DNA from: Nostoc sp. B(2019)
GTDB taxonomy: Bacteria > Cyanobacteriota > Cyanobacteriia > Cyanobacteriales > Nostocaceae
Assembly (NCBI RefSeq): GCF_010091925.1
Contig: NZ_WVID01000002.1
Span: 168,770 to 232,769, forward strand
Direction: 5' to 3'
Length of the DNA: 64,000 nt
The notes beneath the pieces were generated by a model. It made no database searches. It worked only from the letters and a program-made list of their open reading frames with translations, and had not been told where the DNA came from. Position numbers and translations under genes: made by a program. Of this stretch, positions 8,634 to 17,487 are shown one piece after another. The stretch's first letter is position 1. Each line of letters starts with the position of its first letter.

Positions 8634-10076
8634 ATGAATCAGCCAACAACAAAATCTTGGCAAGAAGTCCGCGCAGCTTTTAAAAAAATCTGGGGTTATG
8701 AAGATTTCCGTTCACCACAGGGAGAAATTATCAGTAGTTTATTGGCAAAAAAAGATGCACTGATTATTATGCCCACAGGTGGGGGTAAGTCGATTTGCTT
8801 TCAACTTCCCGCGCTATTACAAACAGGATTAACTTTAGTAGTTTCGCCCTTGGTAGCGTTGATGGAAAATCAAGTACAGGAATTACGACAAAGTCACCAA
8901 AAAGCTGCACTTTTACATAGTGAATTGTCTTCATCTCAACGCCGTGCAACTCTGCAAGCTTTGGAACGTCAACAGCTAAGATTACTTTATTTATCACCGG
9001 AGACTTTACTGAGTCCACCAGTATGGGAAAGATTATGTCACCCGGAATTGCAAATTAACGGTTTAATCTTGGATGAAGCCCATTGTTTAGTGCAATGGGG
9101 TGATACCTTTCGACCAGCTTATCGCAGATTAGGAGCGGTACGGCCTGCATTACTCAAATCAAAACCACCAGGAACAAAAATCAGCATCGCTGCTTTTACT
9201 GCGACTGCTGACCCCTTAGCCCAAAAAATCATTCAAACAGTTTTACAATTACAGCAACCAGAGATTTTCCGCTTGAATCCTTACCGTCCTAACTTGCATC
9301 CCAGCGTCCGCATAGCTTGGACACCACAAGGCAGAAAACAACAATTATTAAAATTTATTCAAAATAGACCGCAACAAGCTGGGTTAGTTTATGTCCGCAC
9401 TCGGCGAGATAGCGAGAATTTAGCCCAATGGTTAGCAGAGATGGGTTATGCCACAGCTAGTTATCATGCGGGATTGGGTGCAGCAGAACGCCGTGCAGTA
9501 GAAGCAAGCTGGTTAGGCGGAAAAATGCTCTTTGTAATCTGTACCTGTGCATTTGGGATGGGGATAAATAAACCAGATGTGCGTTGGGTAATTCACTTTC
9601 ACGCACCGCATCTGTTGTCTGAATATGTGCAAGAAATTGGCCGGGCTGGAAGAGATGGGAAACCAGCCGAGGCGCTGACTTTGGTGAGTGAACCGACGGG
9701 GTGGTTAGACCCAGAAGATAAGCACAGACAGCAGTTTTTTCAAGAACAAATGCGATCGCAACAACAAATAGCGCAACAATTAGTCAAAAAACTGCCGAAG
9801 CAGGGAGAAATCAATGCAGTGACACGACAATTTCCCGAAGCTGCGATCGCTTTAGCTTCACTCCACAGCAGCGGTCAGCTAAACTGGCTTGACCCGTTTC
9901 ATTACAGCATTCAGCAAGGCGCAAAAAATCAGCCATCAACACAATTACACGCTGCAAAACAAATGCATCAATATCTGACTACCAAGCAGTGTCGTTGGCA
10001 GTTTTTGTTAAATGCTTTTGGTTTTGACAAAGAAGCTGCTAACTGGCGTTGCGGACATTGCGATAATTGCCGCTAA
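8634..10076 (+). CDS. recQ: RecQ-type ATP-dependent DNA helicase (short form)
   Basis: Superfamily 2 DNA helicase, 480 aa. Motif I is MPTGGGKSICFQLPA, motif II LDEAHCLVQWGD, motif III AFTATAD, motif V TCAFGMGINKPDVRWVIHF and motif VI QEIGRAGRDG. The C-terminus ends in a zinc-binding cysteine group (CRWQFLLN...CGHCDNC). There is no room for the HRDC domain and the winged helix is reduced, as in other short cyanobacterial RecQ proteins. The role is unwinding of DNA in recombination and repair. The ATG at 8634 is chosen because the conserved part starts soon after; a GTG at 8616 is in frame. It lies 137 bp before the unknown cassette, on the same strand. Confidence 0.9.
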   Translation: MNQPTTKSWQEVRAAFKKIWGYEDFRSPQGEIISSLLAKKDALIIMPTGGGKSICFQLPALLQTGLTLVVSPLVALMENQVQELRQSHQKAALLHSELSSSQRRATLQALERQQLRLLYLSPETLLSPPVWERLCHPELQINGLILDEAHCLVQWGDTFRPAYRRLGAVRPALLKSKPPGTKISIAAFTATADPLAQKIIQTVLQLQQPEIFRLNPYRPNLHPSVRIAWTPQGRKQQLLKFIQNRPQQAGLVYVRTRRDSENLAQWLAEMGYATASYHAGLGAAERRAVEASWLGGKMLFVICTCAFGMGINKPDVRWVIHFHAPHLLSEYVQEIGRAGRDGKPAEALTLVSEPTGWLDPEDKHRQQFFQEQMRSQQQIAQQLVKKLPKQGEINAVTRQFPEAAIALASLHSSGQLNWLDPFHYSIQQGAKNQPSTQLHAAKQMHQYLTTKQCRWQFLLNAFGFDKEAANWRCGHCDNCR

Positions 10077-10213
10077 TAAAGCAGCCTCCTCTTTCTCTAT
10101 TGTCCGAACAAACCTGACATTTACACAAAATAATGAAATTAATAGTTGACATTGTTAGATGCAATCAGCTAGCTTGAACATAGAATCAAGCTCTGAGCTT
10201 TAGAGGTCAGATT

Positions 10214-10843
10214 ATGCCTGACGGAGATAAATATCACACTAAGCTTTCGTGGCGTTATCAGGAGTCTTACCGGGAACTCTGTGAAAGAAAGTCTGACCGC
10301 AGCGAAATTGTATGGACTTTGAAAAAGGCACTTTTGCTGGATATCAAGAAAAGCTACGGTGACCAGCCCGTTAAACACGCCAAGCGTTTGGGAGAAATGT
10401 TGCAAGGAGCTATCGAAAATGCTGGTAATAATAGCTCTATGGATTGGCCTACTTTAAGTAAGGAGATTGATCGACAGGTACGACAAGCCGAACTTAAATA
10501 TTATGAGAAAGGACTACTCCTTCGTTCTTGTAAGGGTATCATCCATGAGTTTCGTTACAACCAGAGAGTAGATACTAGCAATTTGCCGCAAGCTGTCGTT
10601 GAGCGTTTATTCCGAGAAATTTACAAGTCAAATTTTGAAGAGCGTATTCCTCTGACCTCTGATCATTATGCTGGTCTTGATCGCATTACCGTTATGGAAT
10701 GTGTTGAGGCAATCAATCCAGAGATTTCGGCTGAGATTAGCAAATGGGCGAAGAAAGCTACTGTTGATGAAGATGTGAAAAAGCTGCGATGTTCTCCACG
10801 TAAGAAGGTGAAAGAGATAGGCCTTGAGGAGAATTGGCTATGA
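10214..10843 (+). CDS. unknown protein, first gene of the 10.2-13.4 kb cassette
   Basis: 209 aa, not recognised. It is rich in charged residues and predicted to be largely helical, with no signal peptide or membrane segment; two cysteines (RSCKG and RCSPR) and a basic C-terminus (PRKKVKE) are visible. A good binding site (GAGGT) precedes the ATG by 8 bases. Its stop codon overlaps the start of the next gene (ATGA), so the two are translationally coupled. It opens a run of four to five same-strand genes ending with an XRE-ImmA-like regulator and a PIN-like protein, which suggests a role in a defence or toxin-antitoxin type module. No function is assigned. Confidence 0.75.
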   Translation: MPDGDKYHTKLSWRYQESYRELCERKSDRSEIVWTLKKALLLDIKKSYGDQPVKHAKRLGEMLQGAIENAGNNSSMDWPTLSKEIDRQVRQAELKYYEKGLLLRSCKGIIHEFRYNQRVDTSNLPQAVVERLFREIYKSNFEERIPLTSDHYAGLDRITVMECVEAINPEISAEISKWAKKATVDEDVKKLRCSPRKKVKEIGLEENWL

Positions 10844-11211
10844 ACTATGAGCCTTCAACTGAGCAAAAACTTCAAGATAGTGATTACAGCACTTACACCT
10901 TAGAGTTCAGCCCTGTGTTAAACAGTAACGGATCTGTACGCTTCATTGATCACTCTCAAGGTAAAGAACGAACTGTTGGCATTAATGTGGTTGATCAAGT
11001 GTTTGAAAATCGAGTTCAGGTAGAGTTTCCAGCGATTATTGCTGATATTATTGACCTCGCTGTAGCAATTCACGCATCAGACCGCCTTACGCCCCAAAAT
11101 TTGAACGAGAGGGAGCGTCACCTTCATGTCATATTGCCAGTACGTCATCCAGAATCGCTGAGTGCTGAACCATTCCAATCTTTTGAGGCGACAAGCCCTT
11201 GCCGCAGCTAA
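10840..11211 (+). CDS. unknown protein, second gene of the cassette
   Basis: 123 aa. The ATG overlaps the previous stop (ATGA) and has GAGGAG 8 bases upstream. The stretch IIDLAVAIHASDRL followed by RHLHVILPVRHPES reminds me of the N-terminal part of QueC-like proteins in some defence islands, but the ATP-pyrophosphatase domain with its SGGxDS loop is absent, and this resemblance is from memory only. The C-terminal about 16 residues overlap the next ORF in another frame by 50 bases, which suggests either an overlapping gene pair or a +1 frameshift in one longer gene. Function unknown. Confidence 0.65.
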   Translation: MNYEPSTEQKLQDSDYSTYTLEFSPVLNSNGSVRFIDHSQGKERTVGINVVDQVFENRVQVEFPAIIADIIDLAVAIHASDRLTPQNLNERERHLHVILPVRHPESLSAEPFQSFEATSPCRS

Positions 11212-11530
11212 TATAGAAGATAAGACTCCTTACATAGTGCTTCATGAAAAAAGCCCAGATAAGGATCAGAGCAAGCCTTTCCTGAATATGCGTGAGCAAG
11301 TCCGCATCCTCAATAACCTGCTCAGTATCTCATGTGAAACTAGCGATAAGTGGGAAGCTTTGACCAGAAGGTTTTCAGATTTGGAAGATATAGTTGATCG
11401 AACTCCTACTGCTGAAAACCTATTACCCTTGGATATGCAAAGTCGGCTGATTCAGCTTTATCAAACCTATGTTGCTGAATGGGATACTGTGAAATCCCGA
11501 ATTTCAGGCGGCCTTTTGAATAATGCTTAG
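11162..11530 (+). CDS. unknown protein, third gene of the cassette (or 3' half of a frameshifted gene)
   Basis: 122 aa from a GTG at 11162 that directly follows an in-frame TGA; no better start is seen until the ATG at 11289. Helical and charged, with segments such as MREQVRILNNLLSIS and LQTYVAEW-like helices; not recognised. It overlaps the preceding gene by 50 bases, too much for ordinary coupling. If one base is skipped near 11160-11200 the two frames would give a single protein of about 230 aa. It ends 31 bases before the regulator gene. Confidence 0.5.
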   Translation: MLNHSNLLRRQALAAANIEDKTPYIVLHEKSPDKDQSKPFLNMREQVRILNNLLSISCETSDKWEALTRRFSDLEDIVDRTPTAENLLPLDMQSRLIQLYQTYVAEWDTVKSRISGGLLNNA

Positions 11531-11561
11531 TCACTGATCATTACGCTTGAGGGAAAATGTT

Positions 11562-12779
11562 ATGACTACCAATATCCTAGACAATATAGACCTGCTGACG
11601 TTGGGGGAACTCCTGGAACAGGCGCGTAAAAAGTGCGGCATGACTCAGGCTGATGCAGCGAAGGTCATTGATGTTTCACGTACGACTATGGTCGCTATCG
11701 AGAAAGGGGAGCGCCGTATTAAGTCAACTGAACTGGTTAAGCTTGCCCGTGCCTACGGATGCTCTGTTAGTGACTTTGTTAGTCCGCGCCCTGTAGTGCA
11801 ACCCTTTGAAGTGCAGTTCCGGGCAGTTTATCAACGCAGTGAGAAGGAAGAGGCGGAAATTAAACCATTCATTCTTCAGCTAGAGGAATTGTGCCAAAAT
11901 TACCTAGAACTTGAGAAGATTATAGATGCACCACTACCGCAAAACTACCCTTTGGAATATGAAGTGAAAAATCTGCCGATCAAGTCTGCTGCGGAAAACA
12001 TAGCAGTTGCGGAGCGTCAACGTCTTGGACTAGGGGACGGCCCCATTCCACGTCTTCGGGACATTCTAGAGCAAGATGTGGGACTCCGTATTTTCTATTT
12101 AAAGATGCCCACAAAATACTCAGAAGTGTATAGCTACAACGAAGAAATCGGCGGTTGCATGGCTATTAACGTTAATCACCCAGAAGAGCGACGACGTTGG
12201 TCAATGGCTCATGGATACCTTCATTTTTTGGCACATCGGCGAAAACCTGAGTTCCACTTTGATAAGCAGTATCAACGAGTCCCAGAAAGCGAGCAATTAG
12301 CGGACGCTTTCTCAAGATATTTCCTAATGCCTACCAGTGGATTGCTTAAACGGTTCAATGATATGTGTCGGACACATAGTGAATTTAAATTCACTCCGAC
12401 TAATCTATTTACACTGGCGCATTACTATGGTGTTTCTGTGGAAGCGCTCGTTCTTCGTTTAGAAGAAATGGAACTTCTGCGTTCAGGAACTTGGAATAAA
12501 TTGAAAGACCGGGGTTTGAAAGTCAGAAAGGTGCAAAAGGAACTTGGCTTAGAGGAAATCCCACAGCGCCCTGATGTGATGCCACTGCATTATCAACGTT
12601 TGGCGATTGAGGCACTAGATCAGGGACTCGTCACGGAAGGGCACTTTGCAGATTTTTTCAATGTTGATCGCTTAGAAGCCCGCTGTATTGCCGAGAAATT
12701 GCGAGAGAAATTTCGGGAGGATTCAAGTGCAATGTTGCAGGAAACCATTGATTTCGATCTGCGCCAGATGCAGGAATGA
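11562..12779 (+). CDS. XRE-type HTH regulator fused to an ImmA/IrrE-like domain (catalytic Glu missing)
   Basis: 405 aa. The N-terminal Xre-type helix-turn-helix is at about residues 10-65 (LLEQARKKCGMTQADAAKVIDVSRTT, here split over two lines of about 13 residues each: LLEQARKKCGMTQ and ADAAKVIDVSRTT). The middle part (about 150-270) has the ImmA/IrrE fold, but the zinc-protease motif that normally reads AHExxH is AHGYLH, so the catalytic glutamate is glycine; the downstream EQLADAFSRYFLMP helix is kept. Such proteins usually cleave or sense a partner and control a neighbouring operon; here cleavage looks impossible, so a sensor or antitoxin role is more likely. The ATG at 11562 has GAGGG 8 bases upstream. 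The PIN-like gene follows after 15 bases. Confidence 0.85.
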   Translation: MTTNILDNIDLLTLGELLEQARKKCGMTQADAAKVIDVSRTTMVAIEKGERRIKSTELVKLARAYGCSVSDFVSPRPVVQPFEVQFRAVYQRSEKEEAEIKPFILQLEELCQNYLELEKIIDAPLPQNYPLEYEVKNLPIKSAAENIAVAERQRLGLGDGPIPRLRDILEQDVGLRIFYLKMPTKYSEVYSYNEEIGGCMAINVNHPEERRRWSMAHGYLHFLAHRRKPEFHFDKQYQRVPESEQLADAFSRYFLMPTSGLLKRFNDMCRTHSEFKFTPTNLFTLAHYYGVSVEALVLRLEEMELLRSGTWNKLKDRGLKVRKVQKELGLEEIPQRPDVMPLHYQRLAIEALDQGLVTEGHFADFFNVDRLEARCIAEKLREKFREDSSAMLQETIDFDLRQMQE

Positions 12780-12794
12780 TGAAAGTAAGGACAT

Positions 12795-13358
12795 ATGTAT
12801 ATTGCTCACTCCCACGTTCTTCTTGATGCCTGCTGTGTGCTAAATTTTTGTGCTTCAGGTAATTTGGCTGCAATCTTAAAGTGTATTCCTGCTCAGGTTG
12901 CAGTCACCCAGGTTGTGCAAGAACGTGAGCTAAAGACGCTCCAACGGCTTAAGGATGAGGAGAACCAGGGTGCAAACCAGTTCGAGACAGCCATTGTACA
13001 GGCTCTACTGACAGTTGTAGATTTTGAGTCAGAAGAAGAGGTGGAATCATTTGTAAACTACGCTGCAATTATCAGAGATGATGGCGAGTCCGCCACTTGT
13101 GCGATCGCCATTCACCGAGGATGGGCAATCGCAACCGACGACAAGCGGGCGATCGCGTTTTTTCAGCAGGCAGCACCATACCTCCAGGTTTTATCTACCT
13201 TAGAGATAATTAAGCATTGGTCAGAGGAAGCAGGACTTGATTCGCCAGCATTACGTGATGTGCTTAATGCAATTCGGATTAAGGGGCGGTATTTACCGGA
13301 TAAAAGCCATCCTTTGCGAAGTTGGTGGGAAGCTGCTTCAACTGATGTTGATCAATGA
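12795..13358 (+). CDS. PIN-like domain protein (putative nuclease or toxin partner)
   Basis: 187 aa. The layout is that of a PIN-like nuclease: an N-terminal strand with an acidic residue (VLLDACCVLNF), a central helix with glutamates (QVVQERELKTL), DDGESATCAIAIHRG and the acidic pair in WAIATDDKRAI. Four acidic positions suited to bind metal are present, so RNase activity is plausible. It follows the XRE-ImmA-like gene by 15 bases with AAGGA before its ATG. Regulator plus PIN-like protein resembles a toxin-antitoxin or defence pair, but this pairing is inferred only from position. A secreted or DNA-binding role is not supported. Confidence 0.75.
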   Translation: MYIAHSHVLLDACCVLNFCASGNLAAILKCIPAQVAVTQVVQERELKTLQRLKDEENQGANQFETAIVQALLTVVDFESEEEVESFVNYAAIIRDDGESATCAIAIHRGWAIATDDKRAIAFFQQAAPYLQVLSTLEIIKHWSEEAGLDSPALRDVLNAIRIKGRYLPDKSHPLRSWWEAASTDVDQ

Positions 13359-13469
13359 GTACAAAGAATCTCTTTCGGCACAATCGCCTAAAACATGTTC
13401 ACCCAATAGGATGAATGATCATTTTCATCACTCAAGTAACAATGGGGAAATCAAGTAGAGAATGAAAAT

Positions 13470-15356
13470 ATGTCATCTGCACAAGCAACCGCACTACCAC
13501 CGCTGATTCCGCGCGAAATTCTCTTTGGGAACCCTGAAAAAACTAGCCCACAACTCTCGCCTAATGGCAAGTACTTGGCTTATATCGCCCCAGACGAAAA
13601 CAATGTCTTGCAAGTCTGGTTGCGGACAGTGGGACAAGAAGACGACCAAATATTAACTGCTGATAAAAAGCGTGGCGTCCGCATTTTCTTCTGGACTTAT
13701 AGCGCCGACCAGTTGATTTATATGCAAGACTCGGACGGCGACGAGAACTTTCACCTCTACTTGGTCAATGTTCAGTTAAAAATTGTGCGTGACCTAACAC
13801 CATTCCAGGGTGTAAAAGCCGAAGTAGTGGGACTGGAACCCAAATTTCCAGATCAAGTACTGGTAGGGTTGAACTTAAACAATCCTCAAAAGTTTGACGT
13901 ATACCGTATAAACCTGAAAAATGGTGCAGTTGAGTTCGACACTGACAACCCCGGTAACATTATCAGTTGGACAGAGGACGCCAAGTTGGAAGTACGTGCA
14001 GCCACAGCTAGCACTCCTGATGGTGGTTACGACCTGTTATTGAAAACGCCAGACCAACAGTGGGAAATTCTCCGCCACTGGGGGCCAGAGGAGGAAGGAA
14101 GTGCTGTTAGCTTTTCGGCTGATGGTAAAACACTTTATATTGAAGGCAATCACGACGCCAACGCCCTGCGAGTGCTAGCGGTTGACTTAGATACTCACCA
14201 AGAAACTGTCATTACTGAAGATAAACAGTATGATGTCGCGGGGATAATTATCCAGCCATTAACACGAGTTATCCAAGCAGTTTCTTTTTATAAAGATAAA
14301 CAGGAATGGCAAATAATCGACCAGAGTATCGCCGCAGATTTTGAGGAACTTGCCAAGGTGCGTTCAGGAGAGTTCTTTATAGTTAGCCGTGATCTGGAAG
14401 ATAAAAACTGGCTGGTAGGTTACAACACTGATGATGGCCCAGTTTATTACTATTCTTACAAGCGAGAGACGAAAACTAGCACTTTCCTGTTTAGTAACCA
14501 ACCTAAACTTGAAGGGTTGCAGTTAGCATCAATGCAACCAATTAGCTTCGAGGCGCGGGATGGTTTGACTATCCACGGTTACTTAACAACTCCGGTGGGT
14601 ATACCTAGTGAGAATCTACCAACAGTATTGCTGGTTCACGGTGGCCCTTGGGTACGGGATACATGGGGTTTAGATCCGGAGGCACAATGGCTATCTAACC
14701 GCGGTTACGCTGTGCTGCAAGTTAATTATCGCGGTTCCACTGGCTATGGTAAAGCATTTGTGAATGCTGGCAATCGTGAATGGGCTGGCAAAATGCACGA
14801 CGACTTGATTGACAGTGTTAACTGGTTAGTAGAACAAGGTATTTCCGATCCGCAAAAGATTGCAATTATGGGTGGTTCTTATGGTGGTTACGCCACCTTG
14901 GTGGGATTGACTTTTACACCAGAAATTTTTGCCGCTGGTGTAGATATTGTGGGTCCAAGTAGCTTGATTACCCTGATCCAAACTATACCGCCTTATTGGG
15001 AACCACTCAAAGCAATGCTTTATCACCGTGTTGGTAATTTAGAGACAGAAGAGGAGTTCCTCAAATCGCGATCGCCTTTATTTTTCACTGACCGCATTCA
15101 AAAGCCTTTACTCATTGGTCAAGGTGCAAACGATCCACGGGTGAAACAGTCAGAAAGTGACCAAATTGTCACAGCAATGCAGCAGGCTGGTTTGCCAGTG
15201 CAATATGTACTGTACCCCGATGAAGGACATGGTTTTGCTAGACCAGAAAATCGCTTGCATTTCTTTGCGATCGCTGAGGAGTTTCTCGCCAAATACTTAG
15301 GCGGTAGATTTGAACCTCTGGGAGATATCCCTGGTCATTCAGGAGTAGTTAAATAA
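13470..15356 (+). CDS. S9 family prolyl oligopeptidase-type serine peptidase
   Basis: 628-aa cytoplasmic peptidase with an N-terminal beta-propeller (about 1-360; TolB/WD-like strands such as SPNGKYLAYIAP and SFSADGKTLYIEG) and a C-terminal alpha/beta hydrolase domain. The catalytic serine is in GGSYGGYATLV, the aspartate in GANDPRVKQSES and the histidine in DEGHGFARPEN; the oxyanion region is LLVHGGPW. There is no signal peptide. Family members act as acylaminoacyl or dipeptidyl peptidases that cleave short peptides. It stands alone, 110 bp after the PIN-like gene, and is followed by a good terminator. Confidence 0.92.
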   Translation: MSSAQATALPPLIPREILFGNPEKTSPQLSPNGKYLAYIAPDENNVLQVWLRTVGQEDDQILTADKKRGVRIFFWTYSADQLIYMQDSDGDENFHLYLVNVQLKIVRDLTPFQGVKAEVVGLEPKFPDQVLVGLNLNNPQKFDVYRINLKNGAVEFDTDNPGNIISWTEDAKLEVRAATASTPDGGYDLLLKTPDQQWEILRHWGPEEEGSAVSFSADGKTLYIEGNHDANALRVLAVDLDTHQETVITEDKQYDVAGIIIQPLTRVIQAVSFYKDKQEWQIIDQSIAADFEELAKVRSGEFFIVSRDLEDKNWLVGYNTDDGPVYYYSYKRETKTSTFLFSNQPKLEGLQLASMQPISFEARDGLTIHGYLTTPVGIPSENLPTVLLVHGGPWVRDTWGLDPEAQWLSNRGYAVLQVNYRGSTGYGKAFVNAGNREWAGKMHDDLIDSVNWLVEQGISDPQKIAIMGGSYGGYATLVGLTFTPEIFAAGVDIVGPSSLITLIQTIPPYWEPLKAMLYHRVGNLETEEEFLKSRSPLFFTDRIQKPLLIGQGANDPRVKQSESDQIVTAMQQAGLPVQYVLYPDEGHGFARPENRLHFFAIAEEFLAKYLGGRFEPLGDIPGHSGVVK

Positions 15357-15367
15357 AGTCTCAAAAG

Positions 15368-15409
15368 GGTGGTTAGTGTCATTCACTGACCACCTTAATA
15401 TTTTTATTT
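15368..15409 (+). terminator. rho-independent terminator of the S9 peptidase gene
   Basis: The 11-bp arms GGTGGTTAGTG and CACTGACCACC (one G-T pair) close a five-base loop and are followed by a T-rich stretch (15395-15410). It lies 11 bases after the stop codon. Confidence 0.75.
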
Positions 15410-15621
15410 TGGAATAATTCATGCATACAACAACTGATTTCTAATCTGAACGAATCGAATCACTCAGCAGAACTGGCGTTGTCTTTAGTTTACAGTATCT
15501 TTATTTAAGATTTTCCTCGCTACCGATAGAGCGATCGCATTCAAGTTTTCAACCTAAAGGAAATTAAAGTCGCCGATTTCTCTAAACTTTAGTAAGAAAA
15601 CATTAAAACAGTACCTATAAC

Positions 15622-15907
15622 TCAGTAAACTTCATCATGAGTGCCGATATCAATTAGCAAAATTTCCTCTTCACCAGATTCTATATTTTGCACAAATTTA
15701 AAAACGATACGGCAATCATATTCCACTGAAAACGCCCAAGCCCCAATAAGTTTTCCCTTAAGCTTATGGGTCTGCAACAATGGATCAAATTGATTGGCGG
15801 TTAGTAATGCTAACCGCTCTCCAATTAGCTCTTGTAATTCTGGCTGTCGTCGTACCAATCGCTTAAATGCTCTTTTCAAACGATGATGCCAAAACTACAG
15901 TTCTCAC
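15622..15907 (-). pseudogene. RelE/YafQ-type toxin gene with a +1 frameshift near its start
   Basis: mRNA-interferase toxin of the RelE/StbE superfamily. The C-terminal about 80 residues are intact (AFKRLVRRQPELQ, HKLKGKLIGAWAFSVEYDCRI, LIDIGTHDEVY). The expected N-terminus (MRTVVLASSFE) is found one frame away, starting at a GTG (15907) that overlaps the antitoxin stop in the usual GTGA manner; the frames join at a run of four A (TTTGAAAAGAG), where three A would restore the gene. So the toxin is probably inactivated by one extra base, unless a sequencing error, slippage, or weak initiation at the TTG at 15879 gives a shorter product. The antitoxin partner is intact directly upstream. Confidence 0.7.
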
Positions 15908-16119
15908 TGGCGTAACTCATCCATTATTTGAGTAACTGTACCACGGAACACTTTCCCCGTCTGGTATTCTACTTGTGCTTGAGCGATATTAGCAGCAATT
16001 TCAGAACGCCGCCGTTCTGCCAACCGATGACGTATCAGATCAATTAATGTCTCTTGTTCATCCACTGATAAGTTTTCGATGCTTTCTAGAACTTGATCTA
16101 ACCTGGAAACTGAGGTCAT
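15904..16119 (-). CDS. antitoxin of the RelE-type pair
   Basis: 71-aa antitoxin that precedes its toxin in the usual order. The N-terminal region VSRLDQVLESIENLSVDEQETLIDLIRHRLAERRR is of the type found in many cyanobacterial toxin-antitoxin pairs (quoted in two parts: VSRLDQVLESIENLS and VDEQETLIDLIRHRL), and the C-terminus (VFRGTVTQIMDELRQ) should wrap the toxin. Antitoxin stop and toxin GTG overlap by four bases. The antitoxin is probably also the repressor of the pair. Confidence 0.75.
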   Translation of the reverse strand: MTSVSRLDQVLESIENLSVDEQETLIDLIRHRLAERRRSEIAANIAQAQVEYQTGKVFRGTVTQIMDELRQ

Positions 16120-16163
16120 TGTTTATTGTTACCTTGCTTGCAGTACATAACTATTGCGTATGT

Positions 16164-17156
16164 CTAAAACTGCTGCAAAAAACGCAAATCGCTAGCGTAT
16201 AAGCGGCGAATATCGTCAATTTGGTGTAACACCATTGCAAAACGTTCTACACCAAAACCGGCAGCAAACCCGGTATAAACTTCTGGGTCGTAACCCACAG
16301 ACTTGAGTACATTTGGATCGACCATACCGCACCCCATCACCTCCAACCAGCGCCCATTCCACTGCAAATCTACTTCAGCCGAGGGTTCGGTAAACGGGAA
16401 ATAACTGGCGCGGAAGCGAATTGGCAAATCGCCAAATATTGCCTGTAGAAATACCTTAATTGTGCCTTTGAGGTCTGTAAAAGTTAATCCCTCGTCAATT
16501 GCTAAAAGTTCTATTTGATGGAAAACCGCTGAGTGAGTGGCGTCTACATTATCTCGCCGATAAACTCGCCCTGGAGCAACAACCCTGATGGGTGGTTCCT
16601 CTCTCTCCATGTAACGAATTTGTACTGACGATGTATGAGTACGTATGAGATTACCATCTGGCAGGTAGAAAGTATCCTGCATATCACGGGCGGGGTGGTC
16701 AGGTGGGGTATTGAGAGCCTCGAAATTATAATAATCTGTTTCCATCTCTGGGCCTTGAGCCACCGTGTAGCCCATACCGACAAAGATATCTAGCGCCCGG
16801 TCAATAATGCCATTCAGGGGATGGATGCGACCTTGAGGGCGGTAAATTCCCGGCATAGTCACATCCAGAGTTTCAGCCTCTAGCTGTGCCTCAATTTGCG
16901 TGGCTTCTAGGGCGGCGCGTTGCTGGTCTAAACTAGTTTGCAGGGACTCTTTGACTGTATTGGCGATCGCCCCAATTTTCGGTCGTTCCTCTGCACTCAT
17001 TTGCCCCATACTCCGCAACAGTGCCCCCAGTTGCCCTTTTTTACCCAGATAGCTTACTCTGAGTTCTTCTAGGCGTTCTAGGGTATCGGCGGCTGCGATC
17101 GCTTTTTCTCCTTCCTGCCGCAATGCTAAAAGTTGAGCCTCTAAATTGCTAGTCAT
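16164..17156 (-). CDS. pheS: phenylalanyl-tRNA synthetase alpha subunit
   Basis: Charges tRNA-Phe as part of the alpha2beta2 enzyme. 330 aa, normal for the bacterial form: an N-terminal coiled-coil (about 1-90), then the class II catalytic domain with [13 protein letters not shown], the motif 2 region [10 protein letters not shown] and [13 protein letters not shown], and the motif 3 region [13 protein letters not shown]. The ATG at 17156 gives the expected start [10 protein letters not shown]. pheT is not nearby; in cyanobacteria the two genes are often separate. The toxin-antitoxin pair lies downstream on the same strand, 44 bp away. Confidence 0.96.
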   Translation of the reverse strand: MTSNLEAQLLALRQEGEKAIAAADTLERLEELRVSYLGKKGQLGALLRSMGQMSAEERPKIGAIANTVKESLQTSLDQQRAALEATQIEAQLEAETLDVTMPGIYRPQGRIHPLNGIIDRALDIFVGMGYTVAQGPEMETDYYNFEALNTPPDHPARDMQDTFYLPDGNLIRTHTSSVQIRYMEREEPPIRVVAPGRVYRRDNVDATHSAVFHQIELLAIDEGLTFTDLKGTIKVFLQAIFGDLPIRFRASYFPFTEPSAEVDLQWNGRWLEVMGCGMVDPNVLKSVGYDPEVYTGFAAGFGVERFAMVLHQIDDIRRLYASDLRFLQQF

Positions 17157-17460
17157 TAGTTAATTAGTCATTAGTCATTAGTCATTAGTCTATAGTTCAA
17201 AGCTCAAGACTGCTCAACAAATCACCTGAGCATTGTGCCATTACTGAAATCAAAGGTAAGGGTCGAAGCTAAACTTATGTTTACTAGTTTAGAGTTAATT
17301 TGTTCTAAACTTGTGACCCTTGACATTGACAAATGAATAATAACAAATGACAAAGAGAGAAGTCTGTAGCAAGATCCCACAGGGTGCGCCGGGCGAACAG
17401 AACTTCTTCTAAAGGAGACGCTGCTTTGTAGCTTGCTTCCCCGAAGGGATACGGAGACAA
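17150..17460. repeat. short tandem repeats and repeat fragments upstream of surE
   Basis: The divergent spacer between pheS and surE is filled with repeats. From 17150 to 17190 the unit 'agtcatt' recurs about five times. From 17335 to 17470 there are 'acaaatgac' runs and fragments related to the 85-bp repeat ('gtagcttgcttcccc', 'cagggtgcgccgg'). There is no gene; promoters of both genes must lie among these repeats. Confidence 0.7.
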
Positions 17461-17487
17461 ATGACAAATGATAAATGACCAGTGACC

